Assembly (NCBI GenBank): GCA_031284345.1 | Contig: JAITAC010000039.1 | Span: 1 to 21,042 of the forward strand | Source: Holosporaceae bacterium | Lineage (GTDB): Bacteria; Pseudomonadota; Alphaproteobacteria; UBA3830 | DNA length: 21,042 nt | Reading direction: 5' to 3' | Part shown: positions 13,825 through 21,042 of the stretch, in pieces | Layout: every line of letters begins with the position of its first letter | Position numbering within the stretch: the first letter of the stretch is position 1 | Notes under the pieces: model-generated | Told to the model about the DNA's origin: nothing | The model's database searches: none | Seen by the model: only the letters and a program-made list of their open reading frames with translations | Position numbers and translations under genes: made by a program

Positions 13825-15901
13825 GGCGGACGGATCGCACATTGGCGCAGGTTCTCAACGCCGCCTGCGCTTCTCCCAGGTGTATCATGTCATTTACCCG
13901 AACATCCACCAGCAGATCAAAGAAGTCCACGGAGCGATGTTCCACTTTTATGTTGGTGATACTAGCTCCGCTGGAACTAATGGCGTTTGTGATGATCGCA
14001 AAGCTTTCGGTTTTATTTATGATCACGATGCGCAACCTCGCAATAAAAGTGGATTCGCTTTCGTCGTCTTTGTTCCACTTGGTTCTGACGAAGATGTTTT
14101 TGCCTTTTTTCAGATGATCACAGCTAGTTATGTGTACCACGACTCCCTTCTGGGGAACCAAAACTCCGATTATTTTGTCTCCGAGTATTGGATGGCAGCA
14201 TTCGGCAAAATGAACGGCTATGCCAGGACTGAAATCCATAAGGCAGATGGCTTCTTCAGTCAGTGATTTGCTGCTTTCTCCGTTGGATATCATTGTTCTG
14301 ACGTTGTTCAATGATATAATTCCTCTGCCAACGTTGTAGTAAAATCTCCCGATGGTACTGCAGGAAAAACTTTTGTAATCGATCAATTGCTCCGAAAAGG
14401 CAATTTGGGAAGAAGAGAATACATTTTGCACCAGCTGTAGTCCAAGATTCATAAATTCTGCTTTTTCCTGAGATTTTATGAATTTTCGTATACAGGATTT
14501 TGCCTTTCCGGTAACAACAAACCTTTCCCAGGAGCTCTCCGGATGCTGATAGGGCGATGTAATGATGTCTACCTGATCTCCATTTCGCAGCACAGTCTTT
14601 AGCGGAACCATTTTTCCATTTACACGCACTCCTATGCAGGTATTTCCTATGGACGTATGAATTTCGTAGGCAAAATCAACGACTGTTGCTCCACGCGGAA
14701 GAGTAATAAGGTCTCCTGCCGGCGTAAAACAAAATACTTCATTGTCGAACATCTCCAATTTCGAATGATCCATAATTTCTTCCGGAGTTCCGGAATTTTG
14801 CAGAATGGTAAGCAGACTTTTAACCCAGTTGTATTTTTTCGGATCGTCTCCGCTGGGAATAACATTGCCATCTTTGTAGGACCAGTGGGCGGCAATGCCT
14901 TCGTCTGCAATTCTGTGCATTTCTTCGGTGCGAATTTGGATTTCTATGCCCTGTTTTAGCGGTCCAATGACAGTGGTATGCAGCGATCGATAGTTATTCA
15001 ATTTTGGAATACTTATGTAATCCTTAAAACGTCCGGGCATAATTTGGAAATGCGTGTGAATCACTCCAAGAGACAGATAGCACTGCTCCACCGTTTTTAC
15101 AATCACTCGAAAAGCAATTATGTCATTGATTTGCTCAAGAGAGACGTTTCTGCGCTGCATTTTTTTCCAAATGGAGTAGGCTTTTTTTTCACGTCCGCTC
15201 ACGGTCGCGTCGATGTTAGCTTCCTTCAGAACGCGTGTAAGATCCGTTATGGTATTCTGAACGAAATTATCATCTTTGCTTCTTATTTGCTCAAGTTTGA
15301 CGGAAATAGCTCGGTATTCGTTCGGATGCAAATGATAAAATGCAATATCTTCTATTTCGTCTTTAATAACGCTCATACCGATTCTCTCAGCCAACGGCGC
15401 ATAAATTTCGATGGTCTCCAGTGCAATTCTTTTTCTTTTTTCTATGGAGGCAATGTAGTTAATGGTCCTCATATTGTGCAGACGATCCACCAGTTTCACA
15501 ATGAGCACCCTTATGTCCTGGGACGTGGCCAGCAAAAACTTACGAAAATTTTCCGCCTGATGCGCCTTGGAAGATGAATAATTTACTTTGGACAACTTGG
15601 TTACGCCTTCAACGAGGAACGTCACCTCGGATCCAAATATTTCCTCCAGTTCCTCAAAGGTCACACAGGTGTCTTCCAGCACATCGTGGAGCAATCCGGT
15701 GACTATGGAGGGCACGTCCAGACGTAAATCCGCCAATAGCCGCGCCACCTCCGCTGGATGATAAAAATACGGAGACCCAGACGCCCTTTTCTGATTGCCA
15801 TGAGCCTCCATTGCAAATATGTACGCCTTTCGGAGCATGTCAACGTTGGCTTCTGGATCGTAGGCTTTTACTAAATTTATTAACTCTGCTGAAGTAATCA
15901 A
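13817..15901 (-). CDS. rsh: Bifunctional (p)ppGpp synthetase/hydrolase, RelA/SpoT homologue
   Basis: This 694-residue stringent-response enzyme makes and degrades (p)ppGpp. The N-terminal HD hydrolase domain is intact (H48, LLHDVLEDT with H72-D73 and E76-D77, and VKLVDRLHNMRT). The synthetase domain follows, with VSGREKKAYSIWKKMQ, AFRVIV, GRFKDYISIPK, NYRSLHTTV and EIQIRTEEMH. RFKD is the form found in bifunctional enzymes rather than the acidic form of RelA. A TGS domain (FTPAGDLITLPRGATVVDFAY), a zinc-finger-like region with CC in HFAECCHPILGD, and a C-terminal ACT domain complete the usual order. Length is near the typical 700-740. The start is TTG at 15901: it restores the alphaproteobacterial N-terminus (LVKAYDPEAN), no ATG lies upstream in frame, and the next Met is residue 22. 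The ribosome site is weak (TGGGA). The gene stands alone. Confidence 0.95.
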   Translation of the reverse strand: MITSAELINLVKAYDPEANVDMLRKAYIFAMEAHGNQKRASGSPYFYHPAEVARLLADLRLDVPSIVTGLLHDVLEDTCVTFEELEEIFGSEVTFLVEGVTKLSKVNYSSSKAHQAENFRKFLLATSQDIRVLIVKLVDRLHNMRTINYIASIEKRKRIALETIEIYAPLAERIGMSVIKDEIEDIAFYHLHPNEYRAISVKLEQIRSKDDNFVQNTITDLTRVLKEANIDATVSGREKKAYSIWKKMQRRNVSLEQINDIIAFRVIVKTVEQCYLSLGVIHTHFQIMPGRFKDYISIPKLNNYRSLHTTVIGPLKQGIEIQIRTEEMHRIADEGIAAHWSYKDGNVIPSGDDPKKYNWVKSLLTILQNSGTPEEIMDHSKLEMFDNEVFCFTPAGDLITLPRGATVVDFAYEIHTSIGNTCIGVRVNGKMVPLKTVLRNGDQVDIITSPYQHPESSWERFVVTGKAKSCIRKFIKSQEKAEFMNLGLQLVQNVFSSSQIAFSEQLIDYKSFSCSTIGRFYYNVGRGIISLNNVRTMISNGESSKSLTEEAICLMDFSPGIAVHFAECCHPILGDKIIGVLVPQKGVVVHITSCDHLKKGKNIFVRTKWNKDDESESTFIARLRIVIINKTESFAIITNAISSSGASITNIKVEHRSVDFFDLLVDVRVNDMIHLGEAQAALRTCANVRSVRRL

Positions 15902-16116
15902 AACACAAAAATCCCAGGATAAATCAACATCATAGATACATTATTCGGAGATTATTGTACACGATTCTTGATTTTATGGCCATCATGATACCAACGATAT
16001 CAAAAATTTTTTTTGAAAATAAAAATTTTAGAAAAAAAATCTTCCCTACGGATTCCGGTATACTTTGATTTTGAGATCTGTTTTATGTTTTTTGCCTATA
16101 ATATTAGCAATAATTT

Positions 16117-16905
16117 TCAACATTCTTGCGAAAAACATATTTTTGATGCGGTAGGCACGATATCGATGTTTCCGACAACGGCGATTTTTTCGTAGTTAGC
16201 TGTACTTTCTCCATTTTTGGTTGCCACTATACCTCCGGCTTCGCGCACCAGCAGCATTCCGGCGGCGACGTCCCATTTATTAGGGCGAATGGAAGACAGC
16301 AGCAGGTCCATGCGACCGGCGGCAACGTAAGCCATGTCCAGAGTCATGGATCCTGTTCTTCTGAGACTATTCGACATGCTGTAGAGGCGATCCTCCTGCA
16401 CAGGACTCAGCGAGCCAACGGAAATCAGCAGATCTGAGGGCGTACATTTTTTGGATACCCGTATTTTTTTATCGTTAATGTAGGCGCCGCATCCTTTTTC
16501 CGCCCAAAACATTTCATTTTTTATGGGATCGTAGGTGACGGCGGCGACGATTTCTTCGTTTTTTTCCAACGCGACGGAGATTGCCCAGTGGGGAAAGCCG
16601 TGCATATAATTTACGGTACCATCCAGTGGATCTACTATCCAGCGATGGGATGGATTTTCTCCCACAATTTCTACGGCTTCTTCTGATATTAATGAGTATG
16701 TTGGTCTAGCGTGCAACAATTCTTCTCGGAGTATTTTATCTGCTTTTAAATCTGCGCTGGTAACGAAGGCTTTATTGCTTTTTATGGACACCTGTAGATT
16801 TTCCAATTCTGAAAAATCCCGCAGCAACAACCGCGAAGCCTTCACCACTGATTTTGTCATTATTGTCACTATGGAAGACTGAGGCGGCAACTTGATGCTT
16901 ATCAT
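16117..16905 (-). CDS. suhB: Inositol-1-monophosphatase family protein
   Basis: This 262-residue magnesium-dependent phosphatase of the IMPase/SuhB family is predicted to hydrolyse inositol monophosphates and related sugar phosphates. In several bacteria SuhB also associates with the NusA/rRNA antitermination complex. Metal ligands are visible: E75-E76 in SLISEEA, D92 and D95 in WIVDPLDGTVNYMHGFPHW, and the C-terminal KWDVAAGMLLVREAGG. N-terminal VKASRLLLRDFSELENLQVS matches alphaproteobacterial members, supporting this start over an internal Met16. It lies 52 bp after rpsI on the same strand, so it is probably the last gene of a transcript containing rplM and rpsI. The neighbourhood of nusG and ribosomal genes fits a transcription-linked role, but that is inference. 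Confidence 0.93.
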   Translation of the reverse strand: MISIKLPPQSSIVTIMTKSVVKASRLLLRDFSELENLQVSIKSNKAFVTSADLKADKILREELLHARPTYSLISEEAVEIVGENPSHRWIVDPLDGTVNYMHGFPHWAISVALEKNEEIVAAVTYDPIKNEMFWAEKGCGAYINDKKIRVSKKCTPSDLLISVGSLSPVQEDRLYSMSNSLRRTGSMTLDMAYVAAGRMDLLLSSIRPNKWDVAAGMLLVREAGGIVATKNGESTANYEKIAVVGNIDIVPTASKICFSQEC

Positions 16906-16957
16906 ATGAAACCATCCATTATTAAGATCGCAAGAAGCTGCAGTGGCTAGAGCATTA

Positions 16958-17428
16958 TTATCTTTTGGAAAATTGGAAGCTGCGTCTTGCTTTCATGAAT
17001 CCATATTTCTTTCTTTCTACTGCACGACTGTCTCGGGTCAGCATTCCGGCATTTTTCAGCACAGGTCTAAGATCTGGTTCGTAGTCCACCAGTGCGCGAC
17101 TAATACCATGACGCACGGCTCCTGCCTGACCGGACAATCCGCCACCGTTCACGGTACAGAATACGTCGTAGCATCCGACACGATTAGCAACGGATAGTGG
17201 TTGCTGCACCAGTGCCTGCAGCACGGATCGAGCGAAATAATCCGGAGCACGCTTTCCATTTACCACAATGGCGCCATTTCCCGGCTTAATCCAAACTCTA
17301 GCCACAGATTCTTTACGACGACCTGTACCATAGGTTCTACCCAGGGCGTCGATTTTTTTTGTTGTCATCTCCTGGTGAGCGACGTCATTTTTTTTCAAGA
17401 GTTTCAAATCCTCAAATGTAGACTGCAT
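16958..17428 (-). CDS. rpsI: Ribosomal protein S9
   Basis: This 156-residue small-subunit protein has a C-terminal tail that reaches toward P-site tRNA. Motifs include [66 protein letters not shown] and the terminal RRSFQFSKR. About 25 extra residues precede the core compared with E. coli, as usual in alphaproteobacteria. The ATG follows AGAGG formed by the last codons of rplM (2 bp between stop and start), so the pair is coupled. Confidence 0.97.
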   Translation of the reverse strand: MQSTFEDLKLLKKNDVAHQEMTTKKIDALGRTYGTGRRKESVARVWIKPGNGAIVVNGKRAPDYFARSVLQALVQQPLSVANRVGCYDVFCTVNGGGLSGQAGAVRHGISRALVDYEPDLRPVLKNAGMLTRDSRAVERKKYGFMKARRSFQFSKR

Positions 17429-17430
17429 TT

Positions 17431-17895
17431 CTAACCTCTTTTCACATTTTTCGAACTCATGGAAGCCACATCTAGTATTTTTGGCTGCTGTGCCTCATGC
17501 GGATGACTTTCGCCGCTGTATATTTTGAGATTTTTCAGCATTTTGCGTCCCAGAGGTCCTTTTGGCAGCATACGCTCCACAGATTTACTAATGACTCTTT
17601 CGGGAAATCTGCCATTTAGACATTCTTTCATGGTTCTCTGCTTGATTCCACCCGGATAGCCCGTATGCCAATAGAATACGCTGTCCTCGAGCTTATTGCC
17701 GGTCACTTTTATTTTATCCGCGTTGATGACGATGACGAAATCGCCACAATCCATGCTGGGAGTAAACTCCGGTTTATGTTTTCCCCGCAGATGACTCGCC
17801 ACAATGGCAGATAATCTACCCAATATCAAATCTTTGGCATCCACTAGAATCCAATTCTTTTTGATCTGCCCCGCCTTAAGAGAGAATGTTCTCAT
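17431..17895 (-). CDS. rplM: Ribosomal protein L13
   Basis: This 154-residue large-subunit protein acts early in 50S assembly. The N-terminus [81 protein letters not shown] and HPHEAQQP are canonical. GAGGAA lies about 10 nt before the ATG. It leads the rplM-rpsI(-suhB) unit from its own promoter. Unusually, it follows nusG directly. Confidence 0.97.
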   Translation of the reverse strand: MRTFSLKAGQIKKNWILVDAKDLILGRLSAIVASHLRGKHKPEFTPSMDCGDFVIVINADKIKVTGNKLEDSVFYWHTGYPGGIKQRTMKECLNGRFPERVISKSVERMLPKGPLGRKMLKNLKIYSGESHPHEAQQPKILDVASMSSKNVKRG

Positions 17896-17922
17896 TTATT
17901 ATAATTCCTCATTTTCGATGCC

Positions 17923-17951
17923 TTTATATCATCTATAAACAAAAGCTTCAA
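17923..17951 (-). promoter_or_regulatory. Promoter of rplM-rpsI
   Basis: On the minus strand TTGAAG (17946-17951) and TATAAA (17923-17928) are separated by exactly 17 bp, in the nusG-rplM gap. The -10 lies 27 bp upstream of the rplM ATG. Confidence 0.6.
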
Positions 17952-17966
17952 GCCATAAATGCAGTT

Positions 17967-18494
17967 TTATGAAATTTTTTCGATTTGTGAAAAACTGAGA
18001 TCCACATTCGTTGCCCTACCAAATATGGAAACTGAAACCTTAACACGTTCTTTTTCCCGCTCCACTTCCTCAATGACTCCCTGAAACGATGCAAAAGGAC
18101 CATCGCAGACGGTAACCGCATCCCCGATCTCGTAGCTGATTGCACTGACGGCCGAACTTGCGCTATCCTCAACTCGCCGAACGATCCTCTCCACTTCGGC
18201 TTCGGAAATAGCCGTTGGTTTTCCTCTGGAACCGAGAAATCCCGAGACCTTCGGAATCGATCTGACCAAATGCCAGGTTTCGTCCGTAAGAACCATTTGC
18301 ACAAGAATATAACCGGGGAAAAATTTTCTCTCGGCCTTTATTTTCTCGCCTTTTTTTATTTCCGTTACCTCTTCGCTGGGAATTAATATTTCACCGAACA
18401 TGGCTAATAACTTGCTTCTGCTAGCCTGGTCATATATGGATTCCAGGACTCTGCGCTCGAATCCAGAGTATACATTGACGATATACCACTTCAA
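17967..18494 (-). CDS. nusG: Transcription antitermination/elongation factor NusG
   Basis: This 175-residue factor binds RNA polymerase through its N-terminal NGN domain and contacts ribosomal S10/Rho through its C-terminal KOW domain. WYIVNVYSGFERRVLESI, FPGYILVQMVLTDETWHLVR and IPKVSGFLGSRGKPTAIS form the NGN domain. GDAVTVCDGPFASFQGVIEE and the closing VDLSFSQIEKIS form KOW. The start codon is TTG at 18494: it gives the invariant M-KWYIV beginning and has TAGGAG 8 nt upstream, overlapping the secE stop. No in-frame ATG fits. The normal downstream partners rplK-rplA are not here; rplM follows after 71 bp. Confidence 0.96.
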   Translation of the reverse strand: MKWYIVNVYSGFERRVLESIYDQASRSKLLAMFGEILIPSEEVTEIKKGEKIKAERKFFPGYILVQMVLTDETWHLVRSIPKVSGFLGSRGKPTAISEAEVERIVRRVEDSASSAVSAISYEIGDAVTVCDGPFASFQGVIEEVEREKERVKVSVSIFGRATNVDLSFSQIEKIS

Positions 18495-18504
18495 AACACG
18501 ACTC

Positions 18505-18690
18505 CTATAAACCCAATAACTTATTTGTACTCCAATAAATCACTGCATCTGCGGCGGAAAAATAAATCATTGCGCAAATAATCATTACCACAACCGCGAC
18601 AGTCATGCCCAAAGTCTCATTTTTCGTTGGCCAGGTGACCTTTTGCAGTTCTCTTCTGACCTGACTCACAAATTCTGCAGGACTAATCAT
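18505..18690 (-). CDS. secE: Preprotein translocase subunit SecE
   Basis: This 61-residue single-span subunit of the SecYEG channel has an amphipathic helix FVSQVRRELQKVTWPTKNET with the conserved WPT/E motif. One membrane helix follows (about 30-52, GMTVAVVVMIICAMIYFSAA). This is the short form common outside gammaproteobacteria. ATG at 18690 is preferred over the adjacent upstream TTG because AGAGG is about 8 nt before it. It lies between tRNA-Trp and nusG, the classical order. Confidence 0.95.
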   Translation of the reverse strand: MISPAEFVSQVRRELQKVTWPTKNETLGMTVAVVVMIICAMIYFSAADAVIYWSTNKLLGL

Positions 18691-18736
18691 CAAATATACC
18701 TCTATCTAATTTTTAAAATTCTTCCCAAAAAACTAC

Positions 18737-18814
18737 TGGCAGGGGCGGAGGGAATCGAACCCACAACCTGCGGTTTTGGAGACCGCCACTCTAACCTAAT
18801 TGAGCTACACCCCT
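18737..18814 (-). tRNA. tRNA-Trp (anticodon CCA)
   Basis: The minus strand folds as a full cloverleaf. The acceptor is AGGGGTG/CGCCCCT (one G-U) with discriminator G and an encoded CCA end. The anticodon stem GCGGT/ACCGC holds the loop CTCCAAA with anticodon CCA, and the T-loop is TTCGATT. The D stem closes with one G-U pair. The T stem GTGGG/CCCTC has a U-U mismatch at pair 50-64. The tRNA-Trp-secE-nusG order is widespread in bacteria. Confidence 0.95.
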
Positions 18815-18860
18815 ACTCTAAGCGAAACTGCCGATATCCCAAATTTTATTCCGAAGACAC

Positions 18861-18888
18861 TTTATCGTACAAAATTTTCGGATCTCAA
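18861..18888 (-). promoter_or_regulatory. Possible promoter of tRNA-Trp-secE-nusG
   Basis: Minus-strand TTGAGA (18883-18888) and GATAAA (18861-18866) are 16 bp apart, about 47 bp upstream of the tRNA 5' end. The -10 is imperfect. Confidence 0.35.
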
Positions 18889-19051
18889 TAGCTCGCAAAT
18901 CTACCTCAAGCTCACAAACGTCATAAATTAGCTTTAGCTTGCTATACGTTATTACAGTATAATCTAAAATTCAAATGCTAATTATATGAAAGTGGAAAAA
19001 TAGCACAGAAACTTAAATTTTCAGATCTTGCTATTCATCTGATTCTGGAAT

Positions 19052-19122
19052 GGATCCGGTTGGATTCACCGTCTAAGGATGACGAGTATTGGCGTTTACC
19101 GACGTAACCGGAATCCGCAGGG
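19052..19122. repeat. Inverted repeat downstream of dnaA
   Basis: TCCGGTT (19055-19061) is the perfect complement of AACCGGA (19106-19112). The flanks extend it imperfectly: GGAT-CCGGTT against GGATTCCGGTT when both are read in the same sense. The right arm, CCCTGCGGATTCCGGTTAC on the minus strand, recurs near 16044-16063 as CCCTACGGATTCCGGTATAC. It could be a dispersed palindromic repeat and/or part of a dnaA terminator; there is no T-tract. Confidence 0.45.
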
Positions 19123-19148
19123 TGATAAATGTGGGCTTCAAAAAGAGT

Positions 19149-20516
19149 CTATTTTTCCATAACCTGGATTAGCAATCTAATATCCTCGGCCAGACTGTTA
19201 TCTGATTCGATGCTTTTTTCTATTCTTTTTACGGCATGCAGTACCGTTGTGTGGTCCTTACCGCCGAAAATTTTTCCGATCTCCGGCAGAGAGAGTGTTG
19301 TTAATTTTTTCGACAGATACATGGCTACTTGCCGCGGCAGTGTGACCTGTCTAACTCGTCGTGAGGACGACATATCGCTCAGCTTTATGGCGTAGTGGGC
19401 GGCAACTTTTTTCTGGATTTCTTCTACGGTTATTTTTTTCTCACTGACCCGCAGGAGATCTGAAAGGACGTCGCGAGCGCTATCCACGGTTACTTCTCTT
19501 CCCACGAGTACGGCGCTGGCAGCTATTCTATTCAGTGCTCCCTCCAATTCTCTGATGTTAGAAGTAATTTTATGGGCCACGAATTCCAGCACCTTATTGG
19601 GGATTTCCACTGGAAAGGATACTGCTTTCGATTGAAGAATACTGAGTCTCAACTCATAGGTAGTGGGATGTATGTCTGCCACCAGTCCCCATCCCAGACG
19701 CGACTTGAGACGCTCTTCCATACCATCCAGATCCGACGGAGATTTGTCCGCGGAAACCACCACCTGTCTTTTATTATCGACCAACGCATTGAAGGTGTGA
19801 AAAAATTCCTCCTGGGTGGAATCTTTTCCGCAGATGAACTGAATGTCATCGATCATGAGGACGTCCACGGAGCGAAACTGCTCCTTAAAAGCCATGGTAT
19901 CCTTGTAGCGAACCGCCTTGACAAATTGGTACATGAACTTCTCCGCCGACAAATAAGCAATACTTCTATCCGGAGATCTTGACCTAATGCGCCATGCTAT
20001 GGCGTTCATAAGATGAGTCTTGCCCAATCCCACAGCTCCATACAAAAATAAAGGATTAAAGGCCACTTCTTCGGATTCCGCAACTCTCAGCGCCGCCGCG
20101 TAGGCCAATTCGTTTGGTTTTCCCACCACAAAATTATCAAATGTCAGCTTTGGATCAAGGGGAATACAAAAATCAAAGTGCTCTTCAAACTTTACCCTCT
20201 CCGGCATAATGGCAATGGATTCCGGTATGACGTTCATGGAAACCGAATTCACTCGCGATTTCGCGTCTATTACTGAAATTTCTACTGCTTGTATATCTTT
20301 GTTTTCCTGAGCACACGAATACAAAATTTTATTGATATAATTGTTCTGTACCCAGTCTCTTAAAAACATGTTGGGAGCATTAATATATAATACCCCGCCT
20401 TCCAATCTGTCAGCGGACAACGGCGCAATCCAGGTATCAACCGCTGCGCTTCCCAGACTTGACTGCAATCTACCAACAACAGCCTTCCAAATTTTTTCAA
20501 CAGTAATTTCGTACAA
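19149..20516 (-). CDS. dnaA: Chromosomal replication initiator DnaA
   Basis: This 455-residue AAA+ initiator melts the origin and loads the helicase. Domain I is about 1-75 (WKAVVGRLQSSLGSAAVDTW), followed by a linker. In domain III, FDNFVVGKPNELAYAAAL leads to Walker A GAVGLGKT (160-167, K166; the second Gly of the usual GGVGLGKT is Ala), and Walker B is VLMIDDIQFI (D223-D224). SRLGWGLVADIHPTTYELR carries the sensor/arginine-finger region. Domain IV contains the DNA-binding signature SSSRRVRQVTLPRQVAMYL and GKIFGGKDHTTVLHAVKRIE. The start is TTG at 20516 with AGGGAG about 7 nt upstream; the next in-frame Met is residue 50, inside domain I, so TTG is required. It lies 45 bp after rpsT on the same strand, and a short hairpin lies in that gap. 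Confidence 0.97.
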   Translation of the reverse strand: MYEITVEKIWKAVVGRLQSSLGSAAVDTWIAPLSADRLEGGVLYINAPNMFLRDWVQNNYINKILYSCAQENKDIQAVEISVIDAKSRVNSVSMNVIPESIAIMPERVKFEEHFDFCIPLDPKLTFDNFVVGKPNELAYAAALRVAESEEVAFNPLFLYGAVGLGKTHLMNAIAWRIRSRSPDRSIAYLSAEKFMYQFVKAVRYKDTMAFKEQFRSVDVLMIDDIQFICGKDSTQEEFFHTFNALVDNKRQVVVSADKSPSDLDGMEERLKSRLGWGLVADIHPTTYELRLSILQSKAVSFPVEIPNKVLEFVAHKITSNIRELEGALNRIAASAVLVGREVTVDSARDVLSDLLRVSEKKITVEEIQKKVAAHYAIKLSDMSSSRRVRQVTLPRQVAMYLSKKLTTLSLPEIGKIFGGKDHTTVLHAVKRIEKSIESDNSLAEDIRLLIQVMEK

Positions 20517-20531
20517 AAAACACTCCCTCTA

Positions 20532-20544
20532 CCGAAATTTTCGG
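20532..20544 (-). promoter_or_regulatory. Small hairpin between rpsT and dnaA
   Basis: CCGAA-AAT-TTCGG on the minus strand lies about 16 nt upstream of the dnaA TTG and just before its ribosome site. It has no T-tract, so it is more likely to affect mRNA stability or dnaA translation than to terminate. The role is inference. Confidence 0.3.
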
Positions 20545-20561
20545 CGAAGTGACATAAAAAT

Positions 20562-20822
20562 CTATTTGAACTCAGCTGATTTTACCATCTTATTTAGACG
20601 AGATACTTTGCGACTAGCTGCATTTTTATGCAACACCCCCTTCGAAGCACCTTTCTGAATTGCAGACTGGGCCTCGGAAAATTTGGACGCAGCATCACCG
20701 GATCCAATGTTGGAAACAAATTTCTTAATGAAAGTTTTTATCCTACTGATCATACTTTTGTTTTGTTCAGCTCTTTTTTCATTTTGCTTTGCTCTTTTCA
20801 AAGCAGATTTATGATTAGCCAT
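20562..20822 (-). CDS. rpsT: Ribosomal protein S20
   Basis: This 86-residue basic helical protein binds 16S rRNA early in 30S assembly. It shows the canonical MANHKSALKRAKQNEKR start, IKTFIKKFV, and the C-terminal KGVLHKNAASRKVSRLNKMV. AGGAG lies about 12 nt before the ATG, slightly far. It is 25 bp downstream of an upstream reading frame and immediately upstream of dnaA, an arrangement frequent in alphaproteobacteria. Confidence 0.97.
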   Translation of the reverse strand: MANHKSALKRAKQNEKRAEQNKSMISRIKTFIKKFVSNIGSGDAASKFSEAQSAIQKGASKGVLHKNAASRKVSRLNKMVKSAEFK

Positions 20823-20847
20823 ACTTTTTTATATCTCCTGTTAAGTC

Positions 20848-21042
20848 CTATCTAATGTAGAAATTATCAAAATACTTTGACACATCCTCTAATACAAGTC
20901 TATCAGAAAATATAGGATGTTCAACTACAAATTCATTTTTGTCTCTGCATTTTTGTAGGACGACGGTCTTTACCCTCATGTCCGCTAATTCCTTGAAAAG
21001 ATCCATCAGCAGCGATGTTTCTATGGAGTGATGCAGCGTTAC
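20848..21042 (-). CDS. C-terminal fragment of an unidentified protein
   Basis: The minus strand is open from the right edge to a TAG at 20848-20850, giving 64 residues without a start in the window. The text includes HHSIETSLLMDLFKELADMR, EHPIFSDRLVLEDVSKYFDN and the end FYIR. Codon use and composition look like real coding sequence, and the stop is 25 bp before rpsT, so the genes are probably cotranscribed. In other alphaproteobacteria enoyl-CoA hydratase or mutM often precede rpsT, but this fragment matches neither that I can recognise. Confidence 0.6.
   Translation of the reverse strand, partial: VTLHHSIETSLLMDLFKELADMRVKTVVLQKCRDKNEFVVEHPIFSDRLVLEDVSKYFDNFYIR

Larger units (their letters stand above)
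18815..19148. other. Intergenic region between dnaA and tRNA-Trp
   Basis: This 334-bp gap has no supported gene. It contains the putative tRNA promoter, AT-rich DNA and an inverted repeat just after the dnaA stop. I looked for TTATCCACA-type DnaA boxes and saw none that is convincing, so an origin is not claimed. Confidence 0.5.

Noticed and set aside
14978..15577. 199-residue plus-strand frame inside rsh
   Set aside because: It is antisense to the conserved hydrolase/synthetase region and has no recognisable features.
18643..18891. 82-residue plus-strand frame
   Set aside because: It reads antisense through secE and tRNA-Trp; the GIEPTTCGFGDRHSN text is the well-known false translation of tRNA DNA.
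18815..19148. Chromosomal origin beside dnaA
   Set aside because: No cluster of DnaA boxes or clear unwinding element was found; the inverted repeat alone is not enough.

Overview
The window looks like a chromosomal segment of an AT-rich alphaproteobacterium, possibly a Rickettsiales/Holosporales-type intracellular lineage. The evidence is gene content and order: dnaA next to rpsT, a two-subunit glycyl-tRNA synthetase (glyQS), an N-terminally extended S9 of alphaproteobacterial type, a single bifunctional RelA/SpoT homologue (Rsh), and short dispersed repeats in the intergenic DNA. The genus assignment is inference only. No phage, CRISPR array, complete insertion sequence or rRNA gene was seen.

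Left part (1-6250). A secreted outer-membrane beta-barrel gene on the minus strand runs off the left edge. It is followed by about 600 bp without an intact gene, which holds a MITE-like repeat and a possible remnant of a second copy of the barrel gene. Then come yciA (acyl-CoA thioesterase), grpE (DnaK nucleotide exchange factor) and a small HAD phosphatase whose start overlaps the grpE stop. A second, oppositely oriented copy of the repeat lies just upstream of the overlapping glyQ-glyS pair, so yciA-grpE-HAD is bracketed by inverted repeats.

Middle (6250-13800). pyk follows its own promoter and a structured leader of roughly 175 nt. Next is a tight four-gene operon: a GspE-type ATPase, a GspF-type inner-membrane protein, and two proteins with no recognisable sequence family but with the membrane layout of GspL/PilM-N and GspM/PilO. 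Immediately downstream is a signal-peptide protein made of glycine-every-four-residues repeats and a Thr/Tyr/Gln/Pro repeat tail. This is the most unusual gene in the window and a candidate client or partner of the neighbouring secretion machinery.

Right part (13800-21042), all on the minus strand. Rsh stands alone. In transcription order the rest is: an unidentified gene cut by the right edge, rpsT, dnaA (TTG start), a gap with an inverted repeat, tRNA-Trp, secE, nusG (TTG start), rplM, rpsI and suhB. The usual rplK-rplA partners do not follow nusG. Instead rplM-rpsI follows with its own well-formed promoter. This block is growth-related: replication initiation, ribosomal proteins, transcription elongation, Sec translocation and the stringent response.
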